From Anderseniella sp963759095 (GTDB lineage Bacteria; Pseudomonadota; Alphaproteobacteria; Rhizobiales; Aestuariivirgaceae): a DNA stretch of 64,000 nt. The stretch spans positions 124,001-188,000 of the forward strand of contig CAVWYF010000023.1 in NCBI GenBank assembly GCA_963759095.1, given 5' to 3'. This document shows, one piece after another, positions 43,032 to 52,278 of this stretch. A program made the position numbers and the translations under genes. The notes beneath the pieces were generated by a model. That model worked only from the letters and a program-made list of their open reading frames with translations. It ran no database searches and was not told where the DNA came from. The first letter of the stretch is position 1; every line of letters begins with the position of its first letter.

Positions 43032-43880
43032 ATGAATGGAATCCAGATCACCGACTGGGATGATGCCTACTCGAACGCGGCTCATATTCCAGACAGCCTG
43101 CGGTGGCCTGATGCATGGATTGAGCCTGCGGCCCGGTATCGGGCAAACAGCAAGTGTGAACTGGACATTGCTTATGGGGAACACGCGCGCAATGTCTACG
43201 ATCTGTTTTTTCCTGAAGGTGAACCGGCAGGATTGTTCGTGTTCATCCATGGCGGGTACTGGCTCGATTTCGACAAAAGCTACTGGTCTCATTTTGCCAG
43301 AGGCGCTGCAGAAAGCGGCTGGGCAGTGGCCGTGCCGTCCTATGTTCTTTGTCCGCAAGCCGGCATTGGTGACATCCGCCGCATGGTCGGAGCAGCCATC
43401 GAGCACGCCGCAGACAGAATATCAGGCCCCATTGTGCTGACGGGCCATTCTGCCGGCGGGCACCTGGCGGCCTGCATGGTGTGTGATGGGTCGCCGCTTT
43501 CTTTCGAAGTGCGACACCGGATTGTCCACACGGTTTCCATTTCCGGCCTGCATGATTTGCGTCCTTTGCTGAAAACGCAAATGAACACTCAGCTTAACCT
43601 GAGTGACCGCGAAGCCATGCAGCTCAGCCCGGCATTCAGGGTTCCTGATCCCCAATGCCGGCTGACAACATGGGTGGGTCAGGCGGAGCGCCCGGAGTTT
43701 TTGCGCCAGTCTGACCTCATCGCCAATGTCTGGCGCGGCCTTGGCGCGTGGACGCAATGCGTTGTGGCGCCGGGCCAGCATCATTTCGATGTGATTGACG
43801 GATTATGCGACGCGCACTCGCCGCTGATGAAGGCAGCCTTAGTCGACCTGCCGCTCGCGCCACCAGACATACATACCTGA
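43032..43880 (+). CDS. Alpha/beta hydrolase, probable arylformamidase (kynurenine formamidase)
   Basis: 282 residues. The oxyanion motif VFIHGGYW and nucleophile GHSAGGHLAA are those of the esterase/lipase-like kynurenine formamidases; a late APGQHHFDVI supplies the histidine. It starts 1 base after the dioxygenase stop, so kynU-kynA-this gene give all steps from tryptophan to anthranilate. This type is unrelated to the cyclase-like KynB. The last 42 bases overlap the convergent EamA gene. Confidence 0.82.
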   Translation: MNGIQITDWDDAYSNAAHIPDSLRWPDAWIEPAARYRANSKCELDIAYGEHARNVYDLFFPEGEPAGLFVFIHGGYWLDFDKSYWSHFARGAAESGWAVAVPSYVLCPQAGIGDIRRMVGAAIEHAADRISGPIVLTGHSAGGHLAACMVCDGSPLSFEVRHRIVHTVSISGLHDLRPLLKTQMNTQLNLSDREAMQLSPAFRVPDPQCRLTTWVGQAERPEFLRQSDLIANVWRGLGAWTQCVVAPGQHHFDVIDGLCDAHSPLMKAALVDLPLAPPDIHT

Positions 43881-44753
43881 GGCGATGATGATGGAGATGC
43901 CGAGCCATTTCCAGGCATTGGGTACGTCCTGAAACACCAGATAACTCAATATGGTGGCAGAGACGATTTCCAGATACTGAAACGGCGCCAGCACGGATGC
44001 CGGTGCGCGTTTGAAGGCGTGCACAATCATCAGATGGCACACGGTCGCAATGACGCCGACCCCGGCCAGCATGACCCACTGTACCGGGCTCGGCCAGACG
44101 ATGGCGAGAATGGAAATGCCGGCTGCAGTACCTGTGCCGGCGACAAGTGCCAGAAAGGCGAAACCGATCACGCCGGAAAAGAACTGCATGGTGAGCGGGT
44201 CTTCGGTTGCCGCAAGCTTCTTGGTCAACAGCAGGTAGGTTGCAAACAGGAAAGCGGTCAGTATTGGCAGCAGGGAAACCGCACCGAACACCTGATAGCT
44301 CGGTTGAATGACGATCAATGCACCAATAAAGCCGACTGCGACGGCGCAGCGGCGACGCCAGCCGATATACTCTTTCAGGAACACAGCCGACATGATGGTG
44401 AGGATCAGCGGTTCAACAAAGAAAACCGCAATGGCGTCGGGTACCGGCATCCAGCGCAGCGCGGTAAAGAAACAGGTGACCGCGCCGGCCATCAAAACCG
44501 CGCGGATGACGTTCAGGCCGATGCGGTTCGGCAGAAAGCTGCGCCCGCCCTTGAGCCACAACAGGAACGGAAAGATCAACAAGGCCTGAATGCCGAAACG
44601 CCATTGCGCGACCTGGATGCCGTTGATCTCTTTTGAAACGAGCTTGCCGAGTATGTCCATCGACGGTATCACGAGCATGGCAATGGCCATCAGCGCCAGC
44701 CCGCGTGAAACGGTCGCCTGATCGGGCGTAACAGATGTGGATTGCACAGACAT
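43839..44753 (-). CDS. EamA-family (DMT) transporter
   Basis: 304 residues with about ten membrane helices in two EamA repeats (LALMAIAMLVIPSMDILGKL at the start and the second repeat beginning LLPILTAFLFATYLLLTKKL). Inner-membrane exporter of small metabolites or amino acids; substrate unknown. The ATG at 44753 is preferred to longer open frames reaching into the divergent fghA region. Convergent with the kynurenine operon with 42 overlapping bases at the 3' ends, so the two could interfere with each other. Confidence 0.85.
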   Translation of the reverse strand: MSVQSTSVTPDQATVSRGLALMAIAMLVIPSMDILGKLVSKEINGIQVAQWRFGIQALLIFPFLLWLKGGRSFLPNRIGLNVIRAVLMAGAVTCFFTALRWMPVPDAIAVFFVEPLILTIMSAVFLKEYIGWRRRCAVAVGFIGALIVIQPSYQVFGAVSLLPILTAFLFATYLLLTKKLAATEDPLTMQFFSGVIGFAFLALVAGTGTAAGISILAIVWPSPVQWVMLAGVGVIATVCHLMIVHAFKRAPASVLAPFQYLEIVSATILSYLVFQDVPNAWKWLGISIIIASGMYVWWRERQVD

Positions 44754-44894
44754 GGGGACCCCATTCGATATTAGGGGGCAGGCCCCGCTGCAAGGTGTGC
44801 GAAAACGGCGCGGGACGCAAGCATTGACGATGGTGACAAAATCATGCGGGGTATGCATAAAACGGCATGCTTTACTGAAACGGGGTGCAGCTAC

Positions 44895-45743
44895 ATGACA
44901 AGTGTCGAGATCAGGAGCCGGAATGTCTGCTTTGGCGGCGAGCAAATACAATTTTCACACGCCAGTGATGCCTGCAATTGCGACATGACGGCCTCCATTT
45001 ACCTGCCGCCGCAGGCGGTCCATGCGAAAGTGCCGGTTCTGTGGTGGTTGTCCGGGCTGACCTGTACGGACCAGAATTTCGTGACCAAGGCAGGTGCCCA
45101 GCGCTATGCGGCAGAACATGGTATGGCGATCGTAATGCCTGATACATCACCGCGTGGAGACGGCGTGCCCGATGATCCTGAAGCTGCCTATGATTTCGGA
45201 CTTGGTGCCGGGTTTTATGTCAATGCCACGCAGGAACCCTGGGCAAAACACTATCATATGTATGACTATATCATCCGGGAACTGCCGGAAGTGATCGCAG
45301 CCAACTTCAATGCTGATGTGAGCCGGCAAGCCATATCCGGGCACTCGATGGGCGGTCACGGTGCACTCACCATCGCCCTTAAAAATCCCGGAAAATATCG
45401 GTCCGTATCGGCGTTTTCGCCAATTGTGTCACCGATGAACTGCCCGTGGGGACACAAGGCGCTGGGTGGCTATCTGGGTGACGACAAGGATGCATGGGCG
45501 GCTCATGATGCCTGCGCACTGATTGCACAGGCGGGCGAAAAACTGCCGATCCTGATTGACCAGGGCGATGCGGATGATTTCCTGGATGACCAGCTAAAGC
45601 CGCAGCTTATCGAGGTTGCCTGTGCCCAGGCTGATCATCCACTGACTTTGCGCATGCAGCCGGGGTATGATCATTCCTATTATTTCATTGCCAGCTTCAT
45701 AGGCGATCATGTGGCCTGGCATGCACAGGCGCTGGCACACTAA
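44895..45743 (+). CDS. fghA: S-formylglutathione hydrolase
   Basis: 282 residues from the ATG at 44895. Esterase-D-type enzyme that hydrolyses S-formylglutathione to formate and glutathione. LWWLSGLTCTDQNF, the nucleophile SGHSMGGHGA, DQGDADDFL and GYDHSYYFI give a full triad. Divergent from the EamA gene. Forms a pathway with the formaldehyde dehydrogenase at 39247 but is not co-transcribed with it. Confidence 0.93.
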   Translation: MTSVEIRSRNVCFGGEQIQFSHASDACNCDMTASIYLPPQAVHAKVPVLWWLSGLTCTDQNFVTKAGAQRYAAEHGMAIVMPDTSPRGDGVPDDPEAAYDFGLGAGFYVNATQEPWAKHYHMYDYIIRELPEVIAANFNADVSRQAISGHSMGGHGALTIALKNPGKYRSVSAFSPIVSPMNCPWGHKALGGYLGDDKDAWAAHDACALIAQAGEKLPILIDQGDADDFLDDQLKPQLIEVACAQADHPLTLRMQPGYDHSYYFIASFIGDHVAWHAQALAH

Positions 45744-45910
45744 ATCGTGAACCTGATCGCTTGCGCGACCCTGGTTAGCAACTTGTAATGTGGCAGGCGG
45801 GTTGATCCATGGACTTGACGCCCGCGTTTGCCTATACCAACTAAGACAGACTGGATGCTGACTGTTTGCAGGGTCGGCAGTAAGCTCAACAACAAGGACA
45901 AGAGCACAAT

Positions 45911-47029
45911 ATGCCATGGAATAAAAAGGGTGGCGGCGGCTGGCAAGGCGGCGGCGGAAACGGTGGCGGCGACGGACCGTGGGGACAGAAACCATCCGGC
46001 GGTGGTGGACCACGCGGCGGCGGCGGGCCGGGAACACCTCCTGATCTGGAGGACCTGATCCGCAAAGGCCAGGACCGTCTCAAGACCGTCCTGCCGCAGG
46101 GCGGTGGCGGCAAAAGCCCCTGGATTATTGGCCTGATTGCCGTTGGTGCGCTTTGGTTTTTCAACAGTTTTCACACAGTTGAGGCAGAAGAGCAGGGCCT
46201 GGTGTTGCGGCTGGGTGAATACAACCGCACAGTTATGCCGGGCCTGAGGTTTGCGGCGTGGCCGATCGAGACCATGGAAAAACTTCCCGTGGAGAGCGTC
46301 AGCCAGATCGACTTTGGCGGTAGCGACCGAAATTCCAGCAATCTGATGCTGGCGGGTGACCAAAACCTGATCAATGTCGAATTCAAGGTGCAGTGGAAAA
46401 TAGCCGAGCCGCAGGAATACCTGTTCAATATTCGGGACCAGGAGATGCTGGTTCGAACCGTGTCGGAAAGCGCGATGCGCGAAATTGTTGGCCGGACACG
46501 GGCGGAAGACTTCCGTACCCAGGGTCGTCTGGACGCTCAGGCTCAGGTACGCGAATTGATTCAAGCCGCTCTGGATTCCTACAAGGCCGGTATCTCTATT
46601 CTGGGCGTGTTGCTGGAACGGGCCGATCCGCCGCCACCGGTGGCCGATGCGTTTGAAGAAGTGCAACGTGCCGAACAGAACCAGAATCAGTTCATTCGTG
46701 AAGCCGAAACATACCGCAATCAGGTGCTGGGTAAGGCACGTGGTGAATCATCCAAAATCGTCGAAGACGCAAAAGGCTATACGGCCCGCGTGGTCAATGA
46801 GGCCGAAGGTGAGGCGCAACGTTTCAATTCCATTTACACTGAATACTCCAAGGCCAAGGAAGTGACCCGCAAGCGTCTGTTCCTTGAAATGATGGAAAAC
46901 GTCATGTCGAATTCCAACAAGGTGATCGTGGAAGGCAGTTCCGGCGGTCAGGGCGGGACCGGCGTGGTGCCGTATCTGCCATTGCCGGAAATACAGAAGC
47001 GTCAGCAGTCTTCGGGGGGTAACCAGTAA
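45911..47029 (+). CDS. hflK: FtsH-modulating protease regulator HflK
   Basis: 372 residues. A glycine-rich cytoplasmic N-terminus (about residues 6-50, runs of GGGG), one membrane helix (SPWIIGLIAVGALWFFNS), then the SPFH/band-7 domain facing the periplasm (EAEEQGLVLRLGEYNRTVMP, then FRTQGRLDAQAQVRELIQ) and a long helix. HflK and HflC form a cage around FtsH. The TAATG junction couples it to hflC. Confidence 0.95.
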   Translation: MPWNKKGGGGWQGGGGNGGGDGPWGQKPSGGGGPRGGGGPGTPPDLEDLIRKGQDRLKTVLPQGGGGKSPWIIGLIAVGALWFFNSFHTVEAEEQGLVLRLGEYNRTVMPGLRFAAWPIETMEKLPVESVSQIDFGGSDRNSSNLMLAGDQNLINVEFKVQWKIAEPQEYLFNIRDQEMLVRTVSESAMREIVGRTRAEDFRTQGRLDAQAQVRELIQAALDSYKAGISILGVLLERADPPPPVADAFEEVQRAEQNQNQFIREAETYRNQVLGKARGESSKIVEDAKGYTARVVNEAEGEAQRFNSIYTEYSKAKEVTRKRLFLEMMENVMSNSNKVIVEGSSGGQGGTGVVPYLPLPEIQKRQQSSGGNQ

Positions 47030-47907
47030 TGGGCATGTTCAAGTCATTCGGAGCTATTGTTGTTGCAGCGATTGCGTTTCTTGTGTGGACATCGGTGTTT
47101 GTTGTCGACGAGAGAGAAAAAGCCCTGGTCACACAGCTTGGTGAAATCCAGCGGGAGATCGACAAGCCCGGTCTGTATTTCAAACTGCCGTTTGTGCAGG
47201 AAGTCATTCAAATCGAAGATCGTATCGTGTTCTTTGAAAGCCCGGACAAGGAAGTCCAGGTGGTGGACAGTCGGCGGTATGTCGTTGATACCGTCACCAT
47301 GATCCGCGTGAACAATCCTCGCCTGTTCCGTGAAACCGTTGGTGCATCGCTTAACCGCGCCAAGGACCGGATTGAAACCCGTCTCGATGCAGCCCTTCGC
47401 CAGACCTATGGCCGGCGGTCATTTGATGCAGCCCTGTCAAAGGATCGTGCAGCCATGATGCGCGAAATTCGCGATCAGGTTCGCCTCGAAGCAGAAGCTT
47501 TGGGTATCGACGTGGTTGATGTGAAAATCCGCCGTACCGATCTGCTGGAGCAGGTTTTGAAAGATACCTATGCCCGCATGAATGCAGAGCGGTTTGCAGA
47601 AGCTGCAGAACTTCGCGCCATCGGTGAGGCACAGGCGACGCGCATCAAGGCGGAAGCCGACAGGCAATCTGTCGAGCTTATGTCAAAGGCGCAGCGTGAG
47701 TCTGAAATTCTGCGTGGTGAAGGCGATGCAAACCGCAACAGGGTGTTCGCGGAAGCATTTCAGCAGGATCCGGAATTCTTCGCGTTTTATCGGTCCATGC
47801 AGGCTTACACAAAGAGCCTGTCGAACCGCGACACCACCCTGGTACTGAAGCCTGACTCCGAGTTCTTCAAGTATTTCGGTACGCAGCAGTCGGCTCCGGC
47901 GAACTAG
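47029..47907 (+). CDS. hflC: FtsH-modulating protease regulator HflC
   Basis: 292 residues. N-terminal membrane helix (GAIVVAAIAFLVWTSVFVVD), SPFH domain (VDEREKALVTQLGEIQREID), and the helical region VDVKIRRTDLLEQV...RFAEAAELRAIGEAQ typical of HflC. Ends with a 1-base overlap to the next small gene. Partner of HflK. Confidence 0.95.
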   Translation: MGMFKSFGAIVVAAIAFLVWTSVFVVDEREKALVTQLGEIQREIDKPGLYFKLPFVQEVIQIEDRIVFFESPDKEVQVVDSRRYVVDTVTMIRVNNPRLFRETVGASLNRAKDRIETRLDAALRQTYGRRSFDAALSKDRAAMMREIRDQVRLEAEALGIDVVDVKIRRTDLLEQVLKDTYARMNAERFAEAAELRAIGEAQATRIKAEADRQSVELMSKAQRESEILRGEGDANRNRVFAEAFQQDPEFFAFYRSMQAYTKSLSNRDTTLVLKPDSEFFKYFGTQQSAPAN

Positions 47908-48101
47908 TGAGCGAGTTTGTTATGGCAATAGGGTTGGTCTTCGTTATCGAAGGCCTGCTCTATGCCATAGCACCCGGTCGTCTGAAGGACCTTGCCGAGA
48001 TGGCATCCCGGTTTTCAGAAGACACGCTGCGCAATTTTGGCCTGGCCGCGATTGGTGTCGGCGTGTTGATTGTCTGGGTGGCAAGGAGCTTCCTGACATA
48101 G
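47907..48101 (+). CDS. DUF2065 family small membrane protein
   Basis: 64 residues. Two hydrophobic helices (VMAIGLVFVIEGLLYAIAPG and LAAIGVGVLIVWVARSFL) flank a short charged loop, the layout of YjeT/DUF2065 proteins that sit between hflC and degP in many proteobacteria. The GTG at 47907 overlaps the hflC stop; ATG 47922 is an alternative. Probably a small partner of the HflKC complex; this is inference from gene order. Confidence 0.83.
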   Translation: MSEFVMAIGLVFVIEGLLYAIAPGRLKDLAEMASRFSEDTLRNFGLAAIGVGVLIVWVARSFLT

Positions 48102-48323
48102 ACCTGTTTTTGACGAAGTTTTTGGTGAAGCACCGATGTCCAATTTTTGCGGGAATTGTTCTATGGGAAACAAGGTCACGCAATCGTTACGATCCGTGCT
48201 GGCCGGTACTTGCGTAAAACAGCTTATGATGTCCACAATCAGGTCCTAAACTATCGTGCAGGTTCGCAACTCCTTTAAAGCGTCCGATACGACAAGAATT
48301 CACTTCAGGAGAGTATCTACTCA

Positions 48324-49859
48324 ATGACCGGCAGAGCGAGAACAAAAGTAGCAGCATACAACGCCAACCTGGCAATTCAGATAATGGCGCGGGTGACATT
48401 GTTCGCCTTTGTGGTGCTGGCCATCTGGGCGCTTGGCATACAGAGCGCGCGCGCGCAGGGTCCGGCTCCCGTTGCTGACCTGGCCGAGCAACTGTCACCG
48501 GCCGTGGTCAATATCTCGACCAGCCAGAAAGTGTCTGATGCCGACGGCGTACCCGCTCCCAACGTGCCGGAAGGAACTCCCTTCAGGGAGTTTTTTGAAG
48601 AGTTTTTCAAGAAACAGCAGGAACAGGGTCAAACGCCGGGCCGCAAACCAAATCGGCCCCGCAATGCGAATTCGCTGGGATCGGGGTTTGTCATTGACGC
48701 AGGTGGTACGGTTATCACCAACAATCACGTTATTGACGGTGCTGACGAAATTGAAGTGATCTTCAACGATGGCCGCCGGTTGAAGGCTGAACTGATCGGC
48801 AAGGATGCCAAGACCGATATCGCAGTGCTGAAGGTCAAATCCGACACGCCCCTGCCGTTCGTTGAATTTGGCGATTCATCCACACTTCGGGTCGGTGACT
48901 GGGTGATGGCAATTGGCAACCCGTTCGGCCTTGGCGGAACCGTCACGCTGGGCATCGTTTCTGCCATGAACCGCAACATCAATGCGGGACCCTATGATGA
49001 TTTCATCCAGACCGATGCATCGATCAACCGGGGCAATTCCGGCGGACCGCTGTTTTCGATGGATGGCAAGGTTGTCGGTGTGAACACAGCAATCATCTCG
49101 CCGTCAGGCGGGTCGATCGGCATTGGTTTTTCGGTGCCCAGTGATACGGCGCGCAACGTCATCGACCAGTTGATCAAGTTTGGTGAAACCCGCCGCGGCT
49201 GGCTTGGTGTGCGGATTCAGAACGTGACCGATGACCTTGCTGAAAGCCTTGGTCTGGAAAAAGCCCACGGCGCATTGGTGGCGGATGTGACCGCAACCAG
49301 CCCCGCTGAGAAAGCCGGCATCAAGGCTGGTGATGTGGTGGTGTCACTGGACGGCAAGGAAATGAAGGACAGTCGTCAGTTGTCCCGTGTCGTCGGACAA
49401 CTCGCGCCGGATACGACGGTCAAGGTGGGTGTGCTTCGCAAGGGCAAGCCAGTGGAGATCGAGGTAACGCTGGGCAGGCTTGAAACGGGCGAAAAGCTTG
49501 TAAAGGCAGCCGACAGCAAGAAGGCGGCCGAAGCGGCAGGTGCCTCGGAGATTGAAATTCTGGGCCTCAAGGTTGAGGAACTCAGCGACGAACTGCGCAC
49601 AAAGTTCAAGGTGCCGGAAAAGGTTCAGGGCGTGATTATTGCCGAGGTTGCAGCAGATGGTGCTGCAGCCGACAAGCAATTGCGGCCGGGTGATGTGATT
49701 GCCGAGGTCGGCGATGTCAAGGCAACTTCGCCGGCAGAGCTGTCCAAGGCTGTTGAAGCAGCGGTCAAGGCCGGTGACAACTCGATTCTGATGCTGGTAT
49801 TGCGCGCCCAGCGCAATTTTGATCCGCACTTCATTGCCTTGCGCCTGAAGAAAAAATAA
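48324..49859 (+). CDS. degP: Periplasmic serine endopeptidase DegP/HtrA
   Basis: 511 residues. N-terminal signal anchor (about residues 21-45, ending SARAQ). Trypsin-like domain with catalytic His in TVITNNHVIDGAD (135), Asp in DAKTDIAVLK (165) and Ser in RGNSGGPLFS (239); two PDZ domains follow (ADVTATSPAEKAGIKAGDVV and GVIIAEVAADGAAADKQLRPG). Envelope quality-control protease and chaperone. The 222-base gap before it suggests its own promoter as well as read-through from hflKC; no promoter could be fixed by eye. Confidence 0.94.
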   Translation: MTGRARTKVAAYNANLAIQIMARVTLFAFVVLAIWALGIQSARAQGPAPVADLAEQLSPAVVNISTSQKVSDADGVPAPNVPEGTPFREFFEEFFKKQQEQGQTPGRKPNRPRNANSLGSGFVIDAGGTVITNNHVIDGADEIEVIFNDGRRLKAELIGKDAKTDIAVLKVKSDTPLPFVEFGDSSTLRVGDWVMAIGNPFGLGGTVTLGIVSAMNRNINAGPYDDFIQTDASINRGNSGGPLFSMDGKVVGVNTAIISPSGGSIGIGFSVPSDTARNVIDQLIKFGETRRGWLGVRIQNVTDDLAESLGLEKAHGALVADVTATSPAEKAGIKAGDVVVSLDGKEMKDSRQLSRVVGQLAPDTTVKVGVLRKGKPVEIEVTLGRLETGEKLVKAADSKKAAEAAGASEIEILGLKVEELSDELRTKFKVPEKVQGVIIAEVAADGAAADKQLRPGDVIAEVGDVKATSPAELSKAVEAAVKAGDNSILMLVLRAQRNFDPHFIALRLKKK

Positions 49860-49916
49860 CCGGTACATAGGGTTCACGAACTATAGCGGCCAGGCCCATT
49901 ACCTGGTCGTTTGTGT

Positions 49917-50819
49917 TTAATGGTGACGTGCAAACTCGTCGCGGGTGAAACCTTGCAGGTAGAGCAGGGCGGTCAGGTCGCCATGGTCGATCTGAATGTC
50001 CACTGCCTGCTTGACCGCGGGCTTGGCATGAAGCGCCACGCCGATGCCGGCAGTCTGCAGCATGGGGATGTCATTTGCCCCGTCACCAACCGCCATGGCC
50101 TCATCCATTGAAAACCCGAATGTGCCGGTGATGCGCTGCAAGGCGGCAACCTTGGCGTCACGGCCAAGAATGGGGGAGGCAACTTCGCCGGTCAGCAGAT
50201 TGTCCCTGATGATCAGTTCATTGGCCTGATGCTCGTGAAATCCCAGTTCGGCGCCGACATAGGCGGTAAAGTGGGTAAAGCCGCCTGAAATCAGCGCGCA
50301 ATAGGCGCTGTTCTGGCGCATTGTCGCGATCAGTTCGTGGCCACCGGCCATGAAGCTGATGCGGGCCGCAATAACCTCGCCGATGACACCGGACGGCAGG
50401 CCTTTCAGGGCTGCAACGCGCTCGCGCAAAGCGTCTTCAAAATCCAGTTCACCGTTCATGGCCCGAACGGTTATCGCCTTCACTGCATCTCCTGCGCCGG
50501 CCGCATCGGCCAGTTCATCAATGCATTCCTGTTCGATCATGGTGGAGTCCATATCTGCGATGAGCAGTTTCTTGCGCTGGTTTGCTGCCGGGACGATATT
50601 GACGTCAACGGGCCATCTGGCAGCCGCCTTGCGGACCGCGCGCAGCACATCATCGGGTTTTCTGTCAAACTCCACCTGCCAGGCGGTTTTTTCGTGTAAC
50701 CACTGGCCTGTCTCCAGCTCGGCGCCGAGCTTTTCCATCAGCTTGCAGGCAGCATTGATGTGCTTTGTCTGCAATGGGGACTTTTGCGAACCGGCAATCA
50801 GCGATAGGACATAGGACAT
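49917..50819 (-). CDS. serB: Phosphoserine phosphatase
   Basis: 300 residues. HAD hydrolase completing serine biosynthesis. LIADMDSTMIEQECIDELAD holds the nucleophile Asp (DxDxT); GVALHAKPAVKQ and MAVGDGANDIPML supply the remaining HAD motifs. The N-terminal 80 residues are the usual regulatory part. The start ATG at 50819 overlaps the divergent miaA ATG (shared CATG), so each promoter must lie inside the other gene. Convergent with degP. Confidence 0.94.
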   Translation of the reverse strand: MSYVLSLIAGSQKSPLQTKHINAACKLMEKLGAELETGQWLHEKTAWQVEFDRKPDDVLRAVRKAAARWPVDVNIVPAANQRKKLLIADMDSTMIEQECIDELADAAGAGDAVKAITVRAMNGELDFEDALRERVAALKGLPSGVIGEVIAARISFMAGGHELIATMRQNSAYCALISGGFTHFTAYVGAELGFHEHQANELIIRDNLLTGEVASPILGRDAKVAALQRITGTFGFSMDEAMAVGDGANDIPMLQTAGIGVALHAKPAVKQAVDIQIDHGDLTALLYLQGFTRDEFARHH

Positions 50820-51738
50820 GGGGAATACTCGTTTGAAAACCGCCATCCTTATTGCAGGCCCGACTGCCAGCGGCAAGTCGGCTGTGGCCATGGACGTTGC
50901 CGAGCGTCTGAATGGTGTCGTTATCAACGCGGATGCCATGCAGTTGTACACGGATCTGGATGTGCTGACGTCGCGGCCGTCGCGCGCGGACGAAGCCAGA
51001 GTTCCGCACAGGCTGTTCGGGTGTGTTCGGGCGAGTGAGGCATGGTCGGCGGCACGATGGCTTGAAGCGGCGAGCGCGGAAGTTTCAGCGGCCTGGCAGG
51101 CGGGGAAGGTTCCGGTGATTGCCGGTGGCACGGGGTTGTATTTCAAGGTGCTGGAGGAGGGGCTATCGCCGGTACCTGCCGTGCCGGACGATATCCGTGA
51201 TCACTGGCGCGAACGACTGCAGCGTGAAGGACCTCTGGTGCTGCACACGGAACTGGCCCGGACTGCCGCTGATGACGCCGCCCGCATCAAACCGGCAGAT
51301 GGACAGCGCATCGTACGGGCACTGGAGGTGCTGCAGGCAACCGGCAAACCGCTCGGCGATCATTTCGCAGCAGCAAGGCAGGCCTCAGTGCTAGCGAACG
51401 CTGAGGTGCGGCGGGTTGCGCTGACGCCACCGAGGGAAGAATTGTACAGATCATGCGATGCCCGGTTTCACGCGATGCTTGATTGCGGCGCAACGGGCGA
51501 AGTTGAACGGCTGGCGGCGCTGGGCCTTGCCCTGGACCTGCCGGCCATGAAAGCAATCGGCGTTCAGGCACTGGCAGCTCACCTTGCCGGTGAAGCGCGG
51601 CTGGAAGATGCAATCGCGCTGGCGCAAAGGCAAACCCGCAACTATGCCAAGCGGCAGATGACCTGGATTCGAAACCAGATGGCGGACTGGCCAAAGGTTG
51701 AAACCCCTCAGCAGGCAATCGAGGTGCTGCTCAAATGA
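50818..51738 (+). CDS. miaA: tRNA dimethylallyltransferase
   Basis: 306 residues. Adds a dimethylallyl group to A37 of tRNAs reading U-starting codons. P-loop LIAGPTASGKSAVAMDVAE near the N-terminus, INADAMQLYTDLDVLTSRPS (substrate base), PVIAGGTGLYFKVLEEG and the C-terminal RQTRNYAKRQMTWIRNQM. AGGAC precedes the ATG at 50818. The 3' end overlaps the next gene by 4 bases in a stretch identical to a MITE terminus. Confidence 0.94.
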   Translation: MGNTRLKTAILIAGPTASGKSAVAMDVAERLNGVVINADAMQLYTDLDVLTSRPSRADEARVPHRLFGCVRASEAWSAARWLEAASAEVSAAWQAGKVPVIAGGTGLYFKVLEEGLSPVPAVPDDIRDHWRERLQREGPLVLHTELARTAADDAARIKPADGQRIVRALEVLQATGKPLGDHFAAARQASVLANAEVRRVALTPPREELYRSCDARFHAMLDCGATGEVERLAALGLALDLPAMKAIGVQALAAHLAGEARLEDAIALAQRQTRNYAKRQMTWIRNQMADWPKVETPQQAIEVLLK

Positions 51739-52277
51739 GTCCTGACCCTAAGATTGTTGACGCCGGCCCGAATGATGCCGATGCCGTAGCACGGGTGCAT
51801 GCGGAAAGCTGGAAGGCAACCTACCGGGGAATTCTGCCGGACACCTATCTGGACAGCGAAGTTGATGGCGAGCGCGCCCGGTACTGGCACACGGCACTGG
51901 CCGGCGCCCGGTATCCGATTGTGAAACTGGCCTGTCAGGCAGGCGCAGTTGTGGGGCTGATTGCCCTGCACGACGACCCTGAAGACGCGGGCTATGACTT
52001 CACCATAGAGCATGTGCATCTTTTGCCTGAGAGCAAAGGCCGCGGCCTTGGCCGGATGCTGATGAAAGAGGCTGCGATGGCCGCGCAGGCGGGTGGTGCC
52101 GAGACCATCTGCCTGTGGGTGTTTGAGGACAATTCAGCCGCAATCGGATTTTACGAGCGGCTTGGCGGTGTGACCGACGCATATGGCACCGACAAGTTTG
52201 CCGGTGGCGATGCACCGGACAGGCGTATTGGCTGGCACGACCTCGACGGTCTTATTGCCCGGTGCGAGGGCTGGTGA
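51735..52277 (+). CDS. GNAT-family N-acetyltransferase
   Basis: 180 residues. Acetyl-CoA loop LLPESKGRGLGRMLMKEAAM, preceding strand FTIEHVHL, and C-terminal CLWVFEDNSAAIGFYERLGG. ATGA overlap with miaA. The first 15 bases and the base before them match the outer end of the MITE-like element at 21371..21386, so the first five residues (MSPDP) may derive from a mobile-element end. Substrate unknown. Confidence 0.87.
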   Translation: MSPDPKIVDAGPNDADAVARVHAESWKATYRGILPDTYLDSEVDGERARYWHTALAGARYPIVKLACQAGAVVGLIALHDDPEDAGYDFTIEHVHLLPESKGRGLGRMLMKEAAMAAQAGGAETICLWVFEDNSAAIGFYERLGGVTDAYGTDKFAGGDAPDRRIGWHDLDGLIARCEGW

Positions 52278-52278
52278 G

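Noticed and set aside
45740..46666. Open frame of 308 codons on the minus strand
   Set aside because: Antisense to hflK and the region before it; no domain.
49860..49916. CCAGG/CCTGG hairpin between degP and serB as terminator
   Set aside because: The stem is only five base pairs and no T-run follows closely; too weak to call.
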